From Pseudoalteromonas sp. T1lg23B (lineage in GTDB: Bacteria > Pseudomonadota > Gammaproteobacteria > Enterobacterales > Alteromonadaceae), in assembly GCF_002964665.1 (NCBI RefSeq), contig NZ_PQBZ01000034.1, forward strand, positions 1,054,429 to 1,118,428: a stretch of 64,000 nt of DNA, in the 5' to 3' direction. The stretch's first letter is position 1; each line of letters starts with the position of its first letter. Below the pieces are notes generated by a model. That model searched no databases and was not told where the DNA came from. It saw nothing but the letters and a program-made list of their open reading frames with translations. A program made the translations under genes and the position numbers. Positions 10,300-19,708 of this stretch are shown here, one piece after another.

Positions 10300-13053
10300 A
10301 TGACCAAACTTAGTCTTCGTGACAGCATTCTTGCATTAACTATAATTCCCACAGTGCTGATAGGCTTAATACTTGGTGGATATTTTACAGTAAATCGCTA
10401 TGTTGAGCTTGAAGAAATTCTCTATCAGCAAGGTAGTAGTATTTCTGAGCCCTTGGCAATAGCAGCAGAACAGGCCGTGCTCAAACATGATAGAGCCGCA
10501 TTACACCAAATTATCAGTACCGCACACAACAAGCATTCTCCTTTGATAAAAAGTATTGCGTTATTTGACCAAGATAATCAGCTGCTATTAACCAGCAACT
10601 ATCACTCAAAATTTGAGCAATTGTATTTTTTCGGTGACGTTTCTCAGTTACACAAAACAGAGTTAGTGAAACTCAATGACTCTTTCGTGTTCTTTACACC
10701 CATCAAACATTTTTCGAAACAGTCGGATCGCTGGCATACTACACATCCAAAAACACTGGCGATTCTGGCAATCGAAGTAAGCCAAAATCAGGCCTTGATA
10801 TCCCAACAAAAGGCGCTGATTTGGAGTAGCAGTATCATTTTGTTTGCGCTGTTCCTTGCTGCATTTTTGTCATTGCGGATCAGCAAAATGTTCACCCAAC
10901 CTTTGTCAGCACTGCTGCTCGCCACTGACAAGCTGGTAGAAGGTAAACGAGACATTGATATTGAACATGAGATGATAGGTGAGTTTGAGCTATTGCGTCA
11001 GGGTCTCAACACCATTAATGAGAAAATGATCAGTCAGCGTGACGAAATGCAAAAGCATATCGACCAAGCCACTAGTGATTATAAAGAAACGCTTGAACAG
11101 TACGAAACACAAAATATTCAGTTAAACATAGCCAAACGAGAAGCTCAGGACGCTAACCGCGTAAAATCAGACTTTCTTGCCAAGATGAGTCATGAGTTGA
11201 GAACACCACTAAACGGGGTGATTGGCTTTACCCGTCAACTATACAAAACACCGTTGAATAAACACCAAAAAGATTATTTGGATACCATCGAGTTATCAGC
11301 AAATAGTCTTTTGACAATTATCAGTGATATTTTGGACTTCTCGAAGCTCGAAGCTGGCGCTATGGACTTGGAAAGCATTCAATTTCAGTTACGTGATGCC
11401 GTCAATGAAGTAATGACCTTGCTAGCCCCTAGCGCGCATGAAAAAAATCTCGAGTTATCCATAGCGATTAACCGCCAAGTGCCTGACAACCTAGTTGGCG
11501 ACCCCACTCGTTTTAAGCAAGTACTCATAAACCTTGTCAGCAACGCGATTAAATTTACCGAAAAAGGGTCTGTGAAGATTGATGTCTCATACCGCTTACT
11601 TGATGACTCTCATGCATCATTACTTGTATCTGTAAGCGACACGGGTGTTGGTATTGCTATGGACAAACAAGATGCCTTGTTTACCCCGTTCGCACAAGCG
11701 GACTCCAGCATTACCCGCAAGTTCGGTGGTACGGGTCTTGGTTTGATCATCACCAAACATATCGTTGAAGCGATGAAGGGTAGGATCACGCTCAACTCAG
11801 CCCCAGGAAATGGCACTTGCTTTACCTTTAACGCAATTTTTGAACTGCCCAATCGGATTTACAACGACGATTTGCCTAATAGCTCTCTAGCCAATAAGCG
11901 GATTCTCTATTTTGAGCCACAAAGCCATACCCATGCTGCGGTGGTCTCTCAACTGGAAGAGTGGGATATGCAAATCACTTCATGCGAAGATGAGCAGTCA
12001 TTTCTTGCAGCATTGGAGAAAGAGTTCAGTTTCGATATCTGTCTCATTGGCAATATGGCCAGTGTTGAACATATGCAACTGGTGAAGAGCTACATTGCTA
12101 AGGCCCGTGGCGCTGCCGATTATCTTTACTTGATGCTCAATACTATCTCACATAACATGCGAGAGTCACTGATTGGCAGTGGCGCAGATGCCTGCTTGAG
12201 TAAACCTCTAAACCACCGTAAATTATGTGAAGTACTGGCAGCACCGTATCGACTTGACCACCCAAGTATCGCCATTGAAGAAAGTGATACACAGATACTC
12301 CCCATGAAAGTACTCATTGCTGATGACAATGATGCCAACCTAAAACTGCTATCAACACTACTTGAAGAACAGGTGGAATTAATAGATACCGCTCATAATG
12401 GCGCTCAAGCAGTTGGATTATGTAAGACACATAAATATGACCTGATCTTTATGGATATACAAATGCCAATCATGGATGGTATCACCGCCTGCAAAACAAT
12501 TTTAGAATCTTCATTAAATGAAGATACACCCATTATCGCGGTAACAGCCCACGCGCTATCTGGAGAAAAAGAACAACTATTAAAAGATGGCTTTAAAGGT
12601 TATCTAACTAAGCCTATTGATGAAGATATGTTACGACAGACGATAAGCGACTACAGCTCTAGCGCTCCAGTTAGTAAACAAAAGAGTAAAGTGGTCAATG
12701 AACATAGCGTTGCACCTTTTGAAAGCCCATTATTGGATTGGCAACTCGCTTTACAACATGCTGGCGGAAAGCCTGATCTGGCACTAGAGATGTTAAACAT
12801 GTTGTTAGATGGTTTAAGCCCTTTACTGGAAACAATTGAAACGGCTTATGAACAGCAGGATACTCAAACACTACTAAGTGCGATTCACAAGTTCCATGGA
12901 GCGTGCTGCTACACCGGAGTGCCCAAACTCAAGAGCCTAGCAGAGGTATTGGAAACCGCGTTAAAGCAATCTCAACCTATTGTTCAATTTGAGCCTGAGT
13001 TACTCGAGTTGATTGATGAATTATCTAACCTTCGTCGTGACGCTCAAGCCTAG
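10300..13053 (+). CDS. barA: Hybrid sensor histidine kinase BarA
   Basis: Tripartite inner-membrane sensor of the BarA/UvrY (GacS/GacA) system, 917 residues. In order: TM1 about 10-28, periplasmic domain, TM2 about 172-193, HAMP about 194-247, coiled coil, and HisKA with His298 in MSHELRTPLNGV. The ATPase domain has DTGVGIA and GGTGLGL. A degenerate receiver (about 533-650) lacks the acidic pocket. A functional receiver has Asp719 in FMDIQMPIMDG. The HPt domain has His863 in HKFHGACCYTGV. The response regulator is not in the window. Location next to rlmD/relA supports barA rather than another hybrid kinase. No strong ribosome site is visible. Confidence 0.95.
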   Translation: MTKLSLRDSILALTIIPTVLIGLILGGYFTVNRYVELEEILYQQGSSISEPLAIAAEQAVLKHDRAALHQIISTAHNKHSPLIKSIALFDQDNQLLLTSNYHSKFEQLYFFGDVSQLHKTELVKLNDSFVFFTPIKHFSKQSDRWHTTHPKTLAILAIEVSQNQALISQQKALIWSSSIILFALFLAAFLSLRISKMFTQPLSALLLATDKLVEGKRDIDIEHEMIGEFELLRQGLNTINEKMISQRDEMQKHIDQATSDYKETLEQYETQNIQLNIAKREAQDANRVKSDFLAKMSHELRTPLNGVIGFTRQLYKTPLNKHQKDYLDTIELSANSLLTIISDILDFSKLEAGAMDLESIQFQLRDAVNEVMTLLAPSAHEKNLELSIAINRQVPDNLVGDPTRFKQVLINLVSNAIKFTEKGSVKIDVSYRLLDDSHASLLVSVSDTGVGIAMDKQDALFTPFAQADSSITRKFGGTGLGLIITKHIVEAMKGRITLNSAPGNGTCFTFNAIFELPNRIYNDDLPNSSLANKRILYFEPQSHTHAAVVSQLEEWDMQITSCEDEQSFLAALEKEFSFDICLIGNMASVEHMQLVKSYIAKARGAADYLYLMLNTISHNMRESLIGSGADACLSKPLNHRKLCEVLAAPYRLDHPSIAIEESDTQILPMKVLIADDNDANLKLLSTLLEEQVELIDTAHNGAQAVGLCKTHKYDLIFMDIQMPIMDGITACKTILESSLNEDTPIIAVTAHALSGEKEQLLKDGFKGYLTKPIDEDMLRQTISDYSSSAPVSKQKSKVVNEHSVAPFESPLLDWQLALQHAGGKPDLALEMLNMLLDGLSPLLETIETAYEQQDTQTLLSAIHKFHGACCYTGVPKLKSLAEVLETALKQSQPIVQFEPELLELIDELSNLRRDAQA

Positions 13054-13074
13054 TAAGTACATGGCAAGTCGTCC

Positions 13075-13106
13075 TTGCAGTTGCGCTATGACAGAGGCAA
13101 CTGCAA
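13075..13106 (+). repeat. Inverted repeat after barA, terminator-like without U-tract
   Basis: A perfect 10-bp stem TTGCAGTTGC/GCAACTGCAA (13075-13084 with 13097-13106) and a 12-base loop, 22 bases after the barA stop. No U-run follows on the plus strand. It could be a weak or factor-assisted terminator or an mRNA-end stabiliser. Confidence 0.5.
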
Positions 13107-13305
13107 CACCTTAACACTACAACCTTGCTCGCCAGCACGCATTTCATCTCTACCCTTTACCCTCTCCCATTATTGTTAATCCCTTCCCTATCAATTAATA
13201 AAAATTCAATAAATTATCAGTAAATCACAGGGATTTTACTGCCATTTAAAGATCTCTAATCTATATTTGTTAAGACAATACAAAGATTTGTTTTGTGAGG
13301 TACGA

Positions 13306-14583
13306 TTGAGCGAACAATTTCCTACCATGTCTCTTGTTAGAAGGTTAACTCAACTTAACATGTCAGTAATGGCAGCGAGCATGGTTTTGGTATTCACCTT
13401 AACAACGATATTACTGTGGTTTGTCGTAAGAGATCGTCACGCCGAAACCGCACAAGTGAACCTTGCCCAACTCGCTCATAATATCGTGCCCATGCTAGTA
13501 TTTAGCGACATAGACACCGCGCAGCGTGAATTAGCCCTTGTAGGCGCGCAAAAAGACGTACTTTTTATCGCGCTACGTAACACCAGCCAAGATGTTTTCA
13601 GCGAATACAGTGCACCCAGTTTTATCCCGCCCCCTGAGATTTATCAACACAATGCAGAGCAGCCGTATATAGTATATTCAGGCGTAAAAATGATGCTTTA
13701 TCACCCAGTTTCTTTCAAAGGACAAGTGGAAGGCGACCTAATCATGGTGATAGACCTTACCAACATGCTGTATTGGTTTATTAGACTCATTTTAATGTTG
13801 GCAGTACTCATTAGCGTTTTGTTTACCATATCAGCCTTGCTACTATCTCAGGTGCAAAGAAGCGCGTTAAGACCGTTGTTATCACTCTCTGAATTGGCTC
13901 AAAAAGTATCAAGAGAACATGACTTTCAACTACGTGCAAAGGTGGTCCGTAACGATGAAATTGGTATTCTAACCCGAAGCTTTAATGAGCTGCTCAAACG
14001 CGTGGATATTTCCCAAGCTGAGTTGCGTCAACAACTCGAGCAGGAGCAATTGCAAGGGCTACAGCTCAAACAAATGGTCAAAACTGACCCTCTGACTAAC
14101 CTGCCTAATCGGTTGGCTCTCAATACGATGCTCAAAGAAATTACCACAGAGTCGAGCGGCTCAGCTCCCTTAAGCTGCTTAATGTTTATTGATTTAGATA
14201 ATTTTAAATTTGTTAATGACAATTTCGGTCATGACGCAGGCGATGACACCCTGATAGAAGTAGGAAAACGGATCAGTGCCATCATACGCAGCAATGATCT
14301 GTTATGTCGACTTGGCGGCGACGAATTTGCACTACTGCTTCCTAACATTGAATCTACCGACAATGCCGAGCGCTTGGCAGGGCGTATCGTCAGCAGTATA
14401 AATAGACCAATCGTCATAAAAGACACGATTATGCCCATAGGGATCAGTATTGGGCTCGCCTACACTCCGCTAGATACCTGCTCACCGATGGAGTTGCTGA
14501 ACTGCGCCGATGATGCAATGTATGCGGCCAAACGAGCTGGCAAAAATAATTTTCAGGTATACAACAAGAAGGCTTCAGCATGA
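13306..14583 (+). CDS. Membrane diguanylate cyclase with HAMP (YfiN/TpbB-like)
   Basis: Makes c-di-GMP. TM1 is about 20-43. A periplasmic segment of roughly 105 residues of CHASE8 type follows, then TM2 about 150-175, HAMP, a short coiled coil, and a GGDEF domain with the active motif GGDEF at 337-341. The inhibitory RxxD site (RSND) sits five residues before it, so product inhibition is expected. I prefer the TTG at 13306, which has GAGG upstream; the ATG at 13327 has no ribosome site. Its stop overlaps the start of the TonB receptor gene, and a YfiR homologue is third in the operon, so its periplasmic domain is probably the YfiR target. Confidence 0.88.
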   Translation: MSEQFPTMSLVRRLTQLNMSVMAASMVLVFTLTTILLWFVVRDRHAETAQVNLAQLAHNIVPMLVFSDIDTAQRELALVGAQKDVLFIALRNTSQDVFSEYSAPSFIPPPEIYQHNAEQPYIVYSGVKMMLYHPVSFKGQVEGDLIMVIDLTNMLYWFIRLILMLAVLISVLFTISALLLSQVQRSALRPLLSLSELAQKVSREHDFQLRAKVVRNDEIGILTRSFNELLKRVDISQAELRQQLEQEQLQGLQLKQMVKTDPLTNLPNRLALNTMLKEITTESSGSAPLSCLMFIDLDNFKFVNDNFGHDAGDDTLIEVGKRISAIIRSNDLLCRLGGDEFALLLPNIESTDNAERLAGRIVSSINRPIVIKDTIMPIGISIGLAYTPLDTCSPMELLNCADDAMYAAKRAGKNNFQVYNKKASA

Positions 14584-16586
14584 ATAAGGCATTGCTAGCT
14601 CTGCTACTGTTCTGGTTTTCCGCTGCTACAGCACAAACCGCTGGCACACTAGCTGATAACAGCAACAAACCTGAGAATGACGCTGGTAAAGAGGTATTAC
14701 CTGAGCTTGAAGATTTACTAAACCAACAATTACACCAGTTGCCAGCCAATACTGAAATCTCCGCAGCGTCTCGCGTTACCCGCTCAAGTAGCGATAGTAT
14801 GGCGGTCACTCATGTAATTAACGATAAAGATATAAAGCAGTTTAACTTGCGCTCACTCGCCGACATTCTCGCTCAATTCGTGGGCATTACGACCCGCGAA
14901 GACTCCGCTTTTACTTATATTGGTGCCAGAGGGATTGGTCGCCCTGGTGATTTTAACTCTCGGTTTCTCTTTATGTTGGATGGCACGCGTATTAATGAAA
15001 GCTTGCTTGATGCAGGACTCGTTGGACATGAATTTTTTGTGGATGTCGAACTAATTGAGCGCGTAGAGTACACACCAGGCGCTTCAGCCGCGCTATACGG
15101 TAATAATGCCTTGCTTGGTGTTATTAACATTGTCACTAAAACATCTTCCAAATTACGAGGTATCAACACCTCGGTATCTGTGGCTAACAACAAAGCCAAG
15201 CACGCTAGAATAACCGGTGGAATACGGGCAGACTCGGGCTCAGATAGCTGGCTTTCTTTGAGTCAAACCAAGTTAGACAACATTCAATATCCGCTTATCA
15301 ATATTCCACCGCATTTAGCAAAATGGCAGCACTTAAATGAGGAGAAAAGTACGCGGCTAATGCTGAACCATCAAAATGGAGGCTTTAAAATCCAAGCTGC
15401 AGGGTCGAAGCGTGAACGACAATATCCTGACTTATTTGCGTTTGACCCTAATGTCCGCCCTCTTAATGCAGAAGTAGATAATGAATCATACTTACTGAGT
15501 GTCAGCTTTGATGATCGAATATCTGATGATATTGAGCTGTATTTACATGCTTCCACACATGGTAATGACTTTACGCGTCGACTTCCCGTTGTTCTAGAAA
15601 GCGGCGCTCTGTTATATGAGCAGCGCCTTAACTCAGGACGCTGGAGCAATTTAGACAGCCGTCTAATTTTTCTCGGTTTAGCGGATCACGAGTTGATGTT
15701 CGGTTTTGATTATCAACGAGATCATAGAAAAAAATTCATGGCACAGTACATTATTCCCGAGCCCACGGAGCTCAATTTCCTCGCAGATGAATCTCGATAT
15801 GGTGTGTATGTACAAGACTTATGGCGCTGGAGCGATAAGTTACAATTACAATGGGCACTGCGCTATGATGATTCAGATTCGAGCACACCACGTTGGTCTC
15901 CGAGCTATACGTTAAAATACAATTGGACACCTCAGCATAAGCTATTGCTACGCCATAGTCGGGCATTTAGAGTTGCCAACTTCTTAGAACATTTTACCAA
16001 TACATCGTTTGACTTGCCCATACCAGAAAACGAATCCACTCACTACAACGAAGCCAGTCTTGTACAAAATTGGTCTCCATCATTGTCCACATTTATCACC
16101 GCATATCAGGCAAAAATAGAGAACTTAATTAGTCAGGCTATTTTAACCCCTATATACGTCAATACCATTCCGCTAAAAAGTCAGGGATTAGAGCTAGGCT
16201 TTGATAAGCGCTGGGCTAACGGGGTTTCTTTGGTTGCAAGTGCAGCCTTTCAGCACTCTGAGTTTAGCGGCGGCATCAAAGTGGCAAACTCTCCCGAATT
16301 TATAGGTCAACTTAGGTTTAGCGCACCTATTGGATCACCTGACATACTTTTTAGCATTAACTCTCATGTAGTAAGTGAGCGGAGGGTACTTTTTCAAACA
16401 CTGCCGAGCTTTGCTAGCCATGATGTCAGTATTAGCTGGCAGCCTTTTAATAATATGTCGCTCGCGCTTGGGATACGTAATATCACAGATAAAAAAATTA
16501 CCGAGATTCTTGATGACAGCTTAATCCCTTATGTGCAACAACGTCGGCAAGCTCATTTGTCCATAAATTGGAGTTGGGGACAATGA
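14580..16586 (+). CDS. TonB-dependent outer-membrane receptor
   Basis: A 668-residue receptor with a signal peptide (MNKALLALLLFWFSAATAQ). The plug domain spans about 75-200 (SLADILAQFVGITTREDS, RGIGRPGDFNSR, ERVEYTPGASAALYGNNALLGVINIVTK). A beta-barrel ends in an alternating hydrophobic strand. It overlaps the diguanylate cyclase gene by 4 bases (ATGA) and is itself overlapped by the YfiR-like gene, so all three are translationally coupled. The ligand cannot be read from sequence. The plug resembles the vitamin B12/siderophore class (BtuB-like), but the operon context suggests a role coupled to c-di-GMP signalling. Confidence 0.9.
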   Translation: MNKALLALLLFWFSAATAQTAGTLADNSNKPENDAGKEVLPELEDLLNQQLHQLPANTEISAASRVTRSSSDSMAVTHVINDKDIKQFNLRSLADILAQFVGITTREDSAFTYIGARGIGRPGDFNSRFLFMLDGTRINESLLDAGLVGHEFFVDVELIERVEYTPGASAALYGNNALLGVINIVTKTSSKLRGINTSVSVANNKAKHARITGGIRADSGSDSWLSLSQTKLDNIQYPLINIPPHLAKWQHLNEEKSTRLMLNHQNGGFKIQAAGSKRERQYPDLFAFDPNVRPLNAEVDNESYLLSVSFDDRISDDIELYLHASTHGNDFTRRLPVVLESGALLYEQRLNSGRWSNLDSRLIFLGLADHELMFGFDYQRDHRKKFMAQYIIPEPTELNFLADESRYGVYVQDLWRWSDKLQLQWALRYDDSDSSTPRWSPSYTLKYNWTPQHKLLLRHSRAFRVANFLEHFTNTSFDLPIPENESTHYNEASLVQNWSPSLSTFITAYQAKIENLISQAILTPIYVNTIPLKSQGLELGFDKRWANGVSLVASAAFQHSEFSGGIKVANSPEFIGQLRFSAPIGSPDILFSINSHVVSERRVLFQTLPSFASHDVSISWQPFNNMSLALGIRNITDKKITEILDDSLIPYVQQRRQAHLSINWSWGQ

Positions 16587-17089
16587 TAAAAGCCTGCTTA
16601 TTTTTACTCTTGCTTTTGTCTGTGCTACCGAGTCATGGACAAAACCTCAGTGAGAACGAACTCAAAGCAGCTTTCTTGTATCGCTTTAGTCAATTTAGTA
16701 AGTGGCCGCCTCCACCGCCTCATTCGTTACAATTTTGCGTGGTTGGCAATCATGAATTGTTCAAAGCTGTCTCAGCACTACTGTATGCTCAAAACTTGCA
16801 ACAAACTAGCTCTGTTCTAGAGATGCCAAGTAGTGAGCAAGTAAAGCAGTGTGATGTGCTATTTTTGAGTCAACAAAATCGCCAGCAAACTAAATATTGG
16901 CTCAGCCAGATAGAACAATCTCCTATCTTAGTTGTTGCTGACACCAGTGAAGGGTTTCGTCAAGGCGCTATGATTGGTTTGATTGCCGATGCAAACAACT
17001 TGAGTTTTAGAGTTAATCTGACGGATGCCAAACGTCGAGGACTAACCTTTAGCGCCCACCTATTAAAGCTGGCCTCTGAAGTTAGATAA
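16583..17089 (+). CDS. YfiR-family (DUF4154) periplasmic protein
   Basis: A 168-residue protein with a signal peptide (MIKACLFLLLLLSVLPSHG). The DUF4154/YfiR fold shows AAFLYRFSQFSKWP at the start, FCVVGNHELF, a central CDVLFLS strand, and the C-terminal block SFRVNLTDAKRRGLTFSAHLLKLA. In Pseudomonas, YfiR binds the periplasmic domain of YfiN and inhibits its cyclase. The start at 16583 overlaps the receptor stop by 4 bases; a start at 16568 without ribosome site is rejected. The pairing with the membrane cyclase two genes upstream points to the same inhibitory role; this is inference. Confidence 0.88.
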   Translation: MIKACLFLLLLLSVLPSHGQNLSENELKAAFLYRFSQFSKWPPPPPHSLQFCVVGNHELFKAVSALLYAQNLQQTSSVLEMPSSEQVKQCDVLFLSQQNRQQTKYWLSQIEQSPILVVADTSEGFRQGAMIGLIADANNLSFRVNLTDAKRRGLTFSAHLLKLASEVR

Positions 17090-17110
17090 GGGCTTTGTAG
17101 AAGAGCAAAT

Positions 17111-17136
17111 AAAAAGGCGCCAACCGGCGCCTTTTT
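17111..17136. terminator. Bidirectional terminator, YfiR-like gene / ppiD
   Basis: Stem GGCGCC/GGCGCC (17116-17121 with 17126-17131), AACC loop, flanked by five A and five T. Works as a terminator for both convergent units. Confidence 0.9.
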
Positions 17137-17153
17137 CATGACTATTTAATAGA

Positions 17154-19064
17154 TTAATTTTCTTCTGCTACGTTGATTTTAGGACGTTTTACTTCAGCTT
17201 GCGCTTCTAGTGCGTCCACTAATGCATTGTAGTTCTGATTCATTTGAGCCATCGTAACGCTTTGCTTTTGCTGAGCGTCAATATCATCACTCAATTCTGG
17301 CGTTGTCACAGCGTTCAGTTTCAGCAAGGCCGCATCACCATTATTTAACTCAACCATTGCGAACTGAGGTTGACCTTCCGCTGGGTGCGGTAGTTGGAAT
17401 GCTTTACTAACGATCGCTGGCGCAAGGCTATATGACTGACGACTTAGCGCTTTATCAGATTGCACCTCTAACTCTTCACTGGAAGCTATTTCTTCAAGTG
17501 ATGTGCCCTCTTGCAACTGCGCAAATAAAGTTTGTGCGTGTTCTTTGATTAATGAAGATGCTTTTTCATTTACCAGTCTAGTTTTTATCTGAGCACTGAC
17601 TTCCTCAAGCGGTTTAGCCGCTGCAGCCTGATAATCTTTTACTCGAACGACTACGATATGTTCACTGCCTACTTCTAGCACTTCCGAATTTACACGGTCT
17701 TCTAACAATTCTGGTGTAAAAATAGCGCTGCTTACAGCTGGAGAATTCAAAGGCTCTGGCAACATGTTACGCGCAAGCAACTCGGTTGCTTTCAATTCAA
17801 CACCCGCAGCAATTGCCGCATCTTGAAGACTATCAGCAACTTCAAACGCAAGCTCAGCAACTTCGGTTTGCTTCTGGTAGAACGCATCAATTTTTTCAGC
17901 TCGCTCAAGCTCAGCACGCAATTCTTCCTTCACATCTTCAAAAGGTTTAACTTGTTCGCGCTGAATATCAGTTAATTTGATCACATGCAAACCAAATTCT
18001 GATGCAACCACATCTGTGATATCCCCTACATTTTCAAGTGCAAACGCAGCAGCTTCAAACTCAGGATCCATCATTTCACGCTCAATCCAGTCCAAATCAC
18101 CGCCCAATTCTGCACTGACGATATCATCAGACTTTTCTTGTGCAAGCTCTGCGAAGTCAGCTCCACCTTTTAACTCGTCAAGTATCGCCTGCGCTCGTTG
18201 CTGCACTTGTGCATCATCAACACTGCCTTCTACTAGAATGTGTGATACTCGGCGCTTCTCTGGCGCAGTGTACTGATTTTTACTTTCTTCATAATGAGCC
18301 AATACGTCTTGCTCAGAAATCTCTTTCGCTGGAGCGATGTCACTTGCTTTCAATTCTAAGTATTGAACGGCAACACGCTCAGGAGACTGGAATTGGCTCT
18401 GATTAAGTTGGTAATAATCTTTTATTTCTTGCTCAGAAACTTCAACCTTGTCAGCAAGCTTGCCTTTGTTTAACAGGAGGTAATCCAAGTCACGTGTTTG
18501 CTGCTGTAAAGCAATAGCGTTTTTCAGTTCAGACGGCAGCATAAAGTCAGTCCCTGCTACGGCAGTTACTAACTGATTTCTTGTCATTTCCTCACGTAAG
18601 TATTCACGGAAAGTATCCGGCTGAAAATTCATCTGACGAATAAGTTGTAAGTAACGGTCATTGCTAAATTGACCACCAAGTTGAAAATACGACATTTCTA
18701 AAATGGCATTTTTAACTTGCTCATCGCTGACGCGAAGGCCTAACTCTAGTGCTAGTTGGTTTTGTAATTCTTGTTGTATCAATCTGTCTACCACACCTTC
18801 GCGAATACGTGCCATATACGCTGGGTCAGCTGAGATTTGTGTGAAATACTCGCCAAATTGTTGTTCAAGTCTTGCTCTTTCATTTTGATAGGCGCGAGCA
18901 AATTCAGTTTGACTAATTTTTGTGCCATTGACCTCTGCTACAGGTTGCTCTGTGGTTTGACCTAGGTAACCACCAATCCCTGCTAACGCAAAAGACAAGA
19001 TGACTAGGCCAAGTATAATTTTGGCTGCTGGGCCTTGAGACCCTTCTCTGATCTTTTCAAGCAT
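17154..19064 (-). CDS. ppiD: Periplasmic chaperone/peptidyl-prolyl isomerase PpiD
   Basis: Inner-membrane anchored periplasmic folding factor, 636 residues (E. coli 623). It has one N-terminal TM helix (about 14-34), a SurA_N-like chaperone region (40-200), a parvulin domain at about 271-365 beginning RRVSHILVEG, and a C-terminal chaperone segment. In E. coli it binds substrates leaving the Sec translocon. It follows hupB on the same strand but a terminator separates them, the usual lon-hupB-ppiD order. Confidence 0.96.
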   Translation of the reverse strand: MLEKIREGSQGPAAKIILGLVILSFALAGIGGYLGQTTEQPVAEVNGTKISQTEFARAYQNERARLEQQFGEYFTQISADPAYMARIREGVVDRLIQQELQNQLALELGLRVSDEQVKNAILEMSYFQLGGQFSNDRYLQLIRQMNFQPDTFREYLREEMTRNQLVTAVAGTDFMLPSELKNAIALQQQTRDLDYLLLNKGKLADKVEVSEQEIKDYYQLNQSQFQSPERVAVQYLELKASDIAPAKEISEQDVLAHYEESKNQYTAPEKRRVSHILVEGSVDDAQVQQRAQAILDELKGGADFAELAQEKSDDIVSAELGGDLDWIEREMMDPEFEAAAFALENVGDITDVVASEFGLHVIKLTDIQREQVKPFEDVKEELRAELERAEKIDAFYQKQTEVAELAFEVADSLQDAAIAAGVELKATELLARNMLPEPLNSPAVSSAIFTPELLEDRVNSEVLEVGSEHIVVVRVKDYQAAAAKPLEEVSAQIKTRLVNEKASSLIKEHAQTLFAQLQEGTSLEEIASSEELEVQSDKALSRQSYSLAPAIVSKAFQLPHPAEGQPQFAMVELNNGDAALLKLNAVTTPELSDDIDAQQKQSVTMAQMNQNYNALVDALEAQAEVKRPKINVAEEN

Positions 19065-19123
19065 TTGTTCTTCTCTTATCTAAGCCAAAGCACATGCTGC
19101 GCTTTGAAGTTAATCGCTAATGT

Positions 19124-19157
19124 AAAAAAAGCGTATCTTATCAGATACGCTTTTTTT
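19124..19157 (-). terminator. hupB intrinsic terminator
   Basis: Stem GCGTATCT/AGATACGC (19131-19138 with 19143-19150), TATC loop, with seven A on one side and seven T on the other. It follows hupB on the minus strand. Confidence 0.92.
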
Positions 19158-19233
19158 CTTGAAGCTGTTCACGGCTTTTACAATTTAAAAGTTGTGAAGC
19201 AACGTAAAGCCGCGTTTGCAATCCCGAAGTGGA

Positions 19234-19506
19234 TTAGTTAACAGCGTCTTTTAATGCTTTACCCGCTTTAAAAGATGGGATGTTAGCTGCAGCAATCTGA
19301 ATTGTCTCGCCAGTTTGTGGGTTACGGCCTGAACGTGCAGCACGCTCACGTACTGAAAATGTACCAAAGCCAACAAGTGCTACTGAATCACCGTCTTTTA
19401 GGGCGCCAGTTACTGACTCGATGAATGAATCTAGAGCACGACCAGCAGCCGCTTTAGAAATATCAGCATCAGCTGCGATTTGATCGATTAATTGAGATTT
19501 ATTCAC
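19234..19506 (-). CDS. hupB: DNA-binding protein HU-beta
   Basis: Nucleoid protein of 90 residues with the complete HU fold: [11 protein letters not shown] helix, [21 protein letters not shown] beta-arm with RNP tip, and the [17 protein letters not shown] end. The start codon is GTG (19504-19506) with AGAGGA upstream. It lies between lon and ppiD, the standard hupB position, which separates it from hupA. Confidence 0.97.
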   Translation of the reverse strand: MNKSQLIDQIAADADISKAAAGRALDSFIESVTGALKDGDSVALVGFGTFSVRERAARSGRNPQTGETIQIAAANIPSFKAGKALKDAVN

Positions 19507-19548
19507 AATATCATCCTCTTACATTGTTATTATCAAAAATGGTCTGAC

Positions 19549-19578
19549 TATATAAAAGAATACCACTTTTGCTGTTAA
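19549..19578 (-). promoter_or_regulatory. Candidate hupB promoter
   Basis: TTAACA (19573-19578) and TATATA (19549-19554) on the minus strand with an 18-base spacer, about 43 bases before the GTG start. Match to sigma70 consensus only. Confidence 0.45.
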
Positions 19579-19619
19579 TTTAGAGACATCACAGCGACTC
19601 TCTAATTCGGAAATCTTTA

Positions 19620-19651
19620 TCAAGCCTAGGCTACATAAGGGCTAGGCTTGA
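19620..19651 (-). repeat. Inverted repeat after lon, terminator-like without U-tract
   Basis: Perfect 10-bp stem TCAAGCCTAG/CTAGGCTTGA (19620-19629 with 19642-19651), 12-base loop, 58 bases after the lon stop. The minus strand continues GATAAAGATTTCC, not a U-run. Same geometry as the hairpin after barA. Confidence 0.5.
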
Positions 19652-19708
19652 AACCAGTGCTTAAGTTAACATACCTTTTCAATTTGAAAAGCCCTTTCAT
19701 GCACTTTT

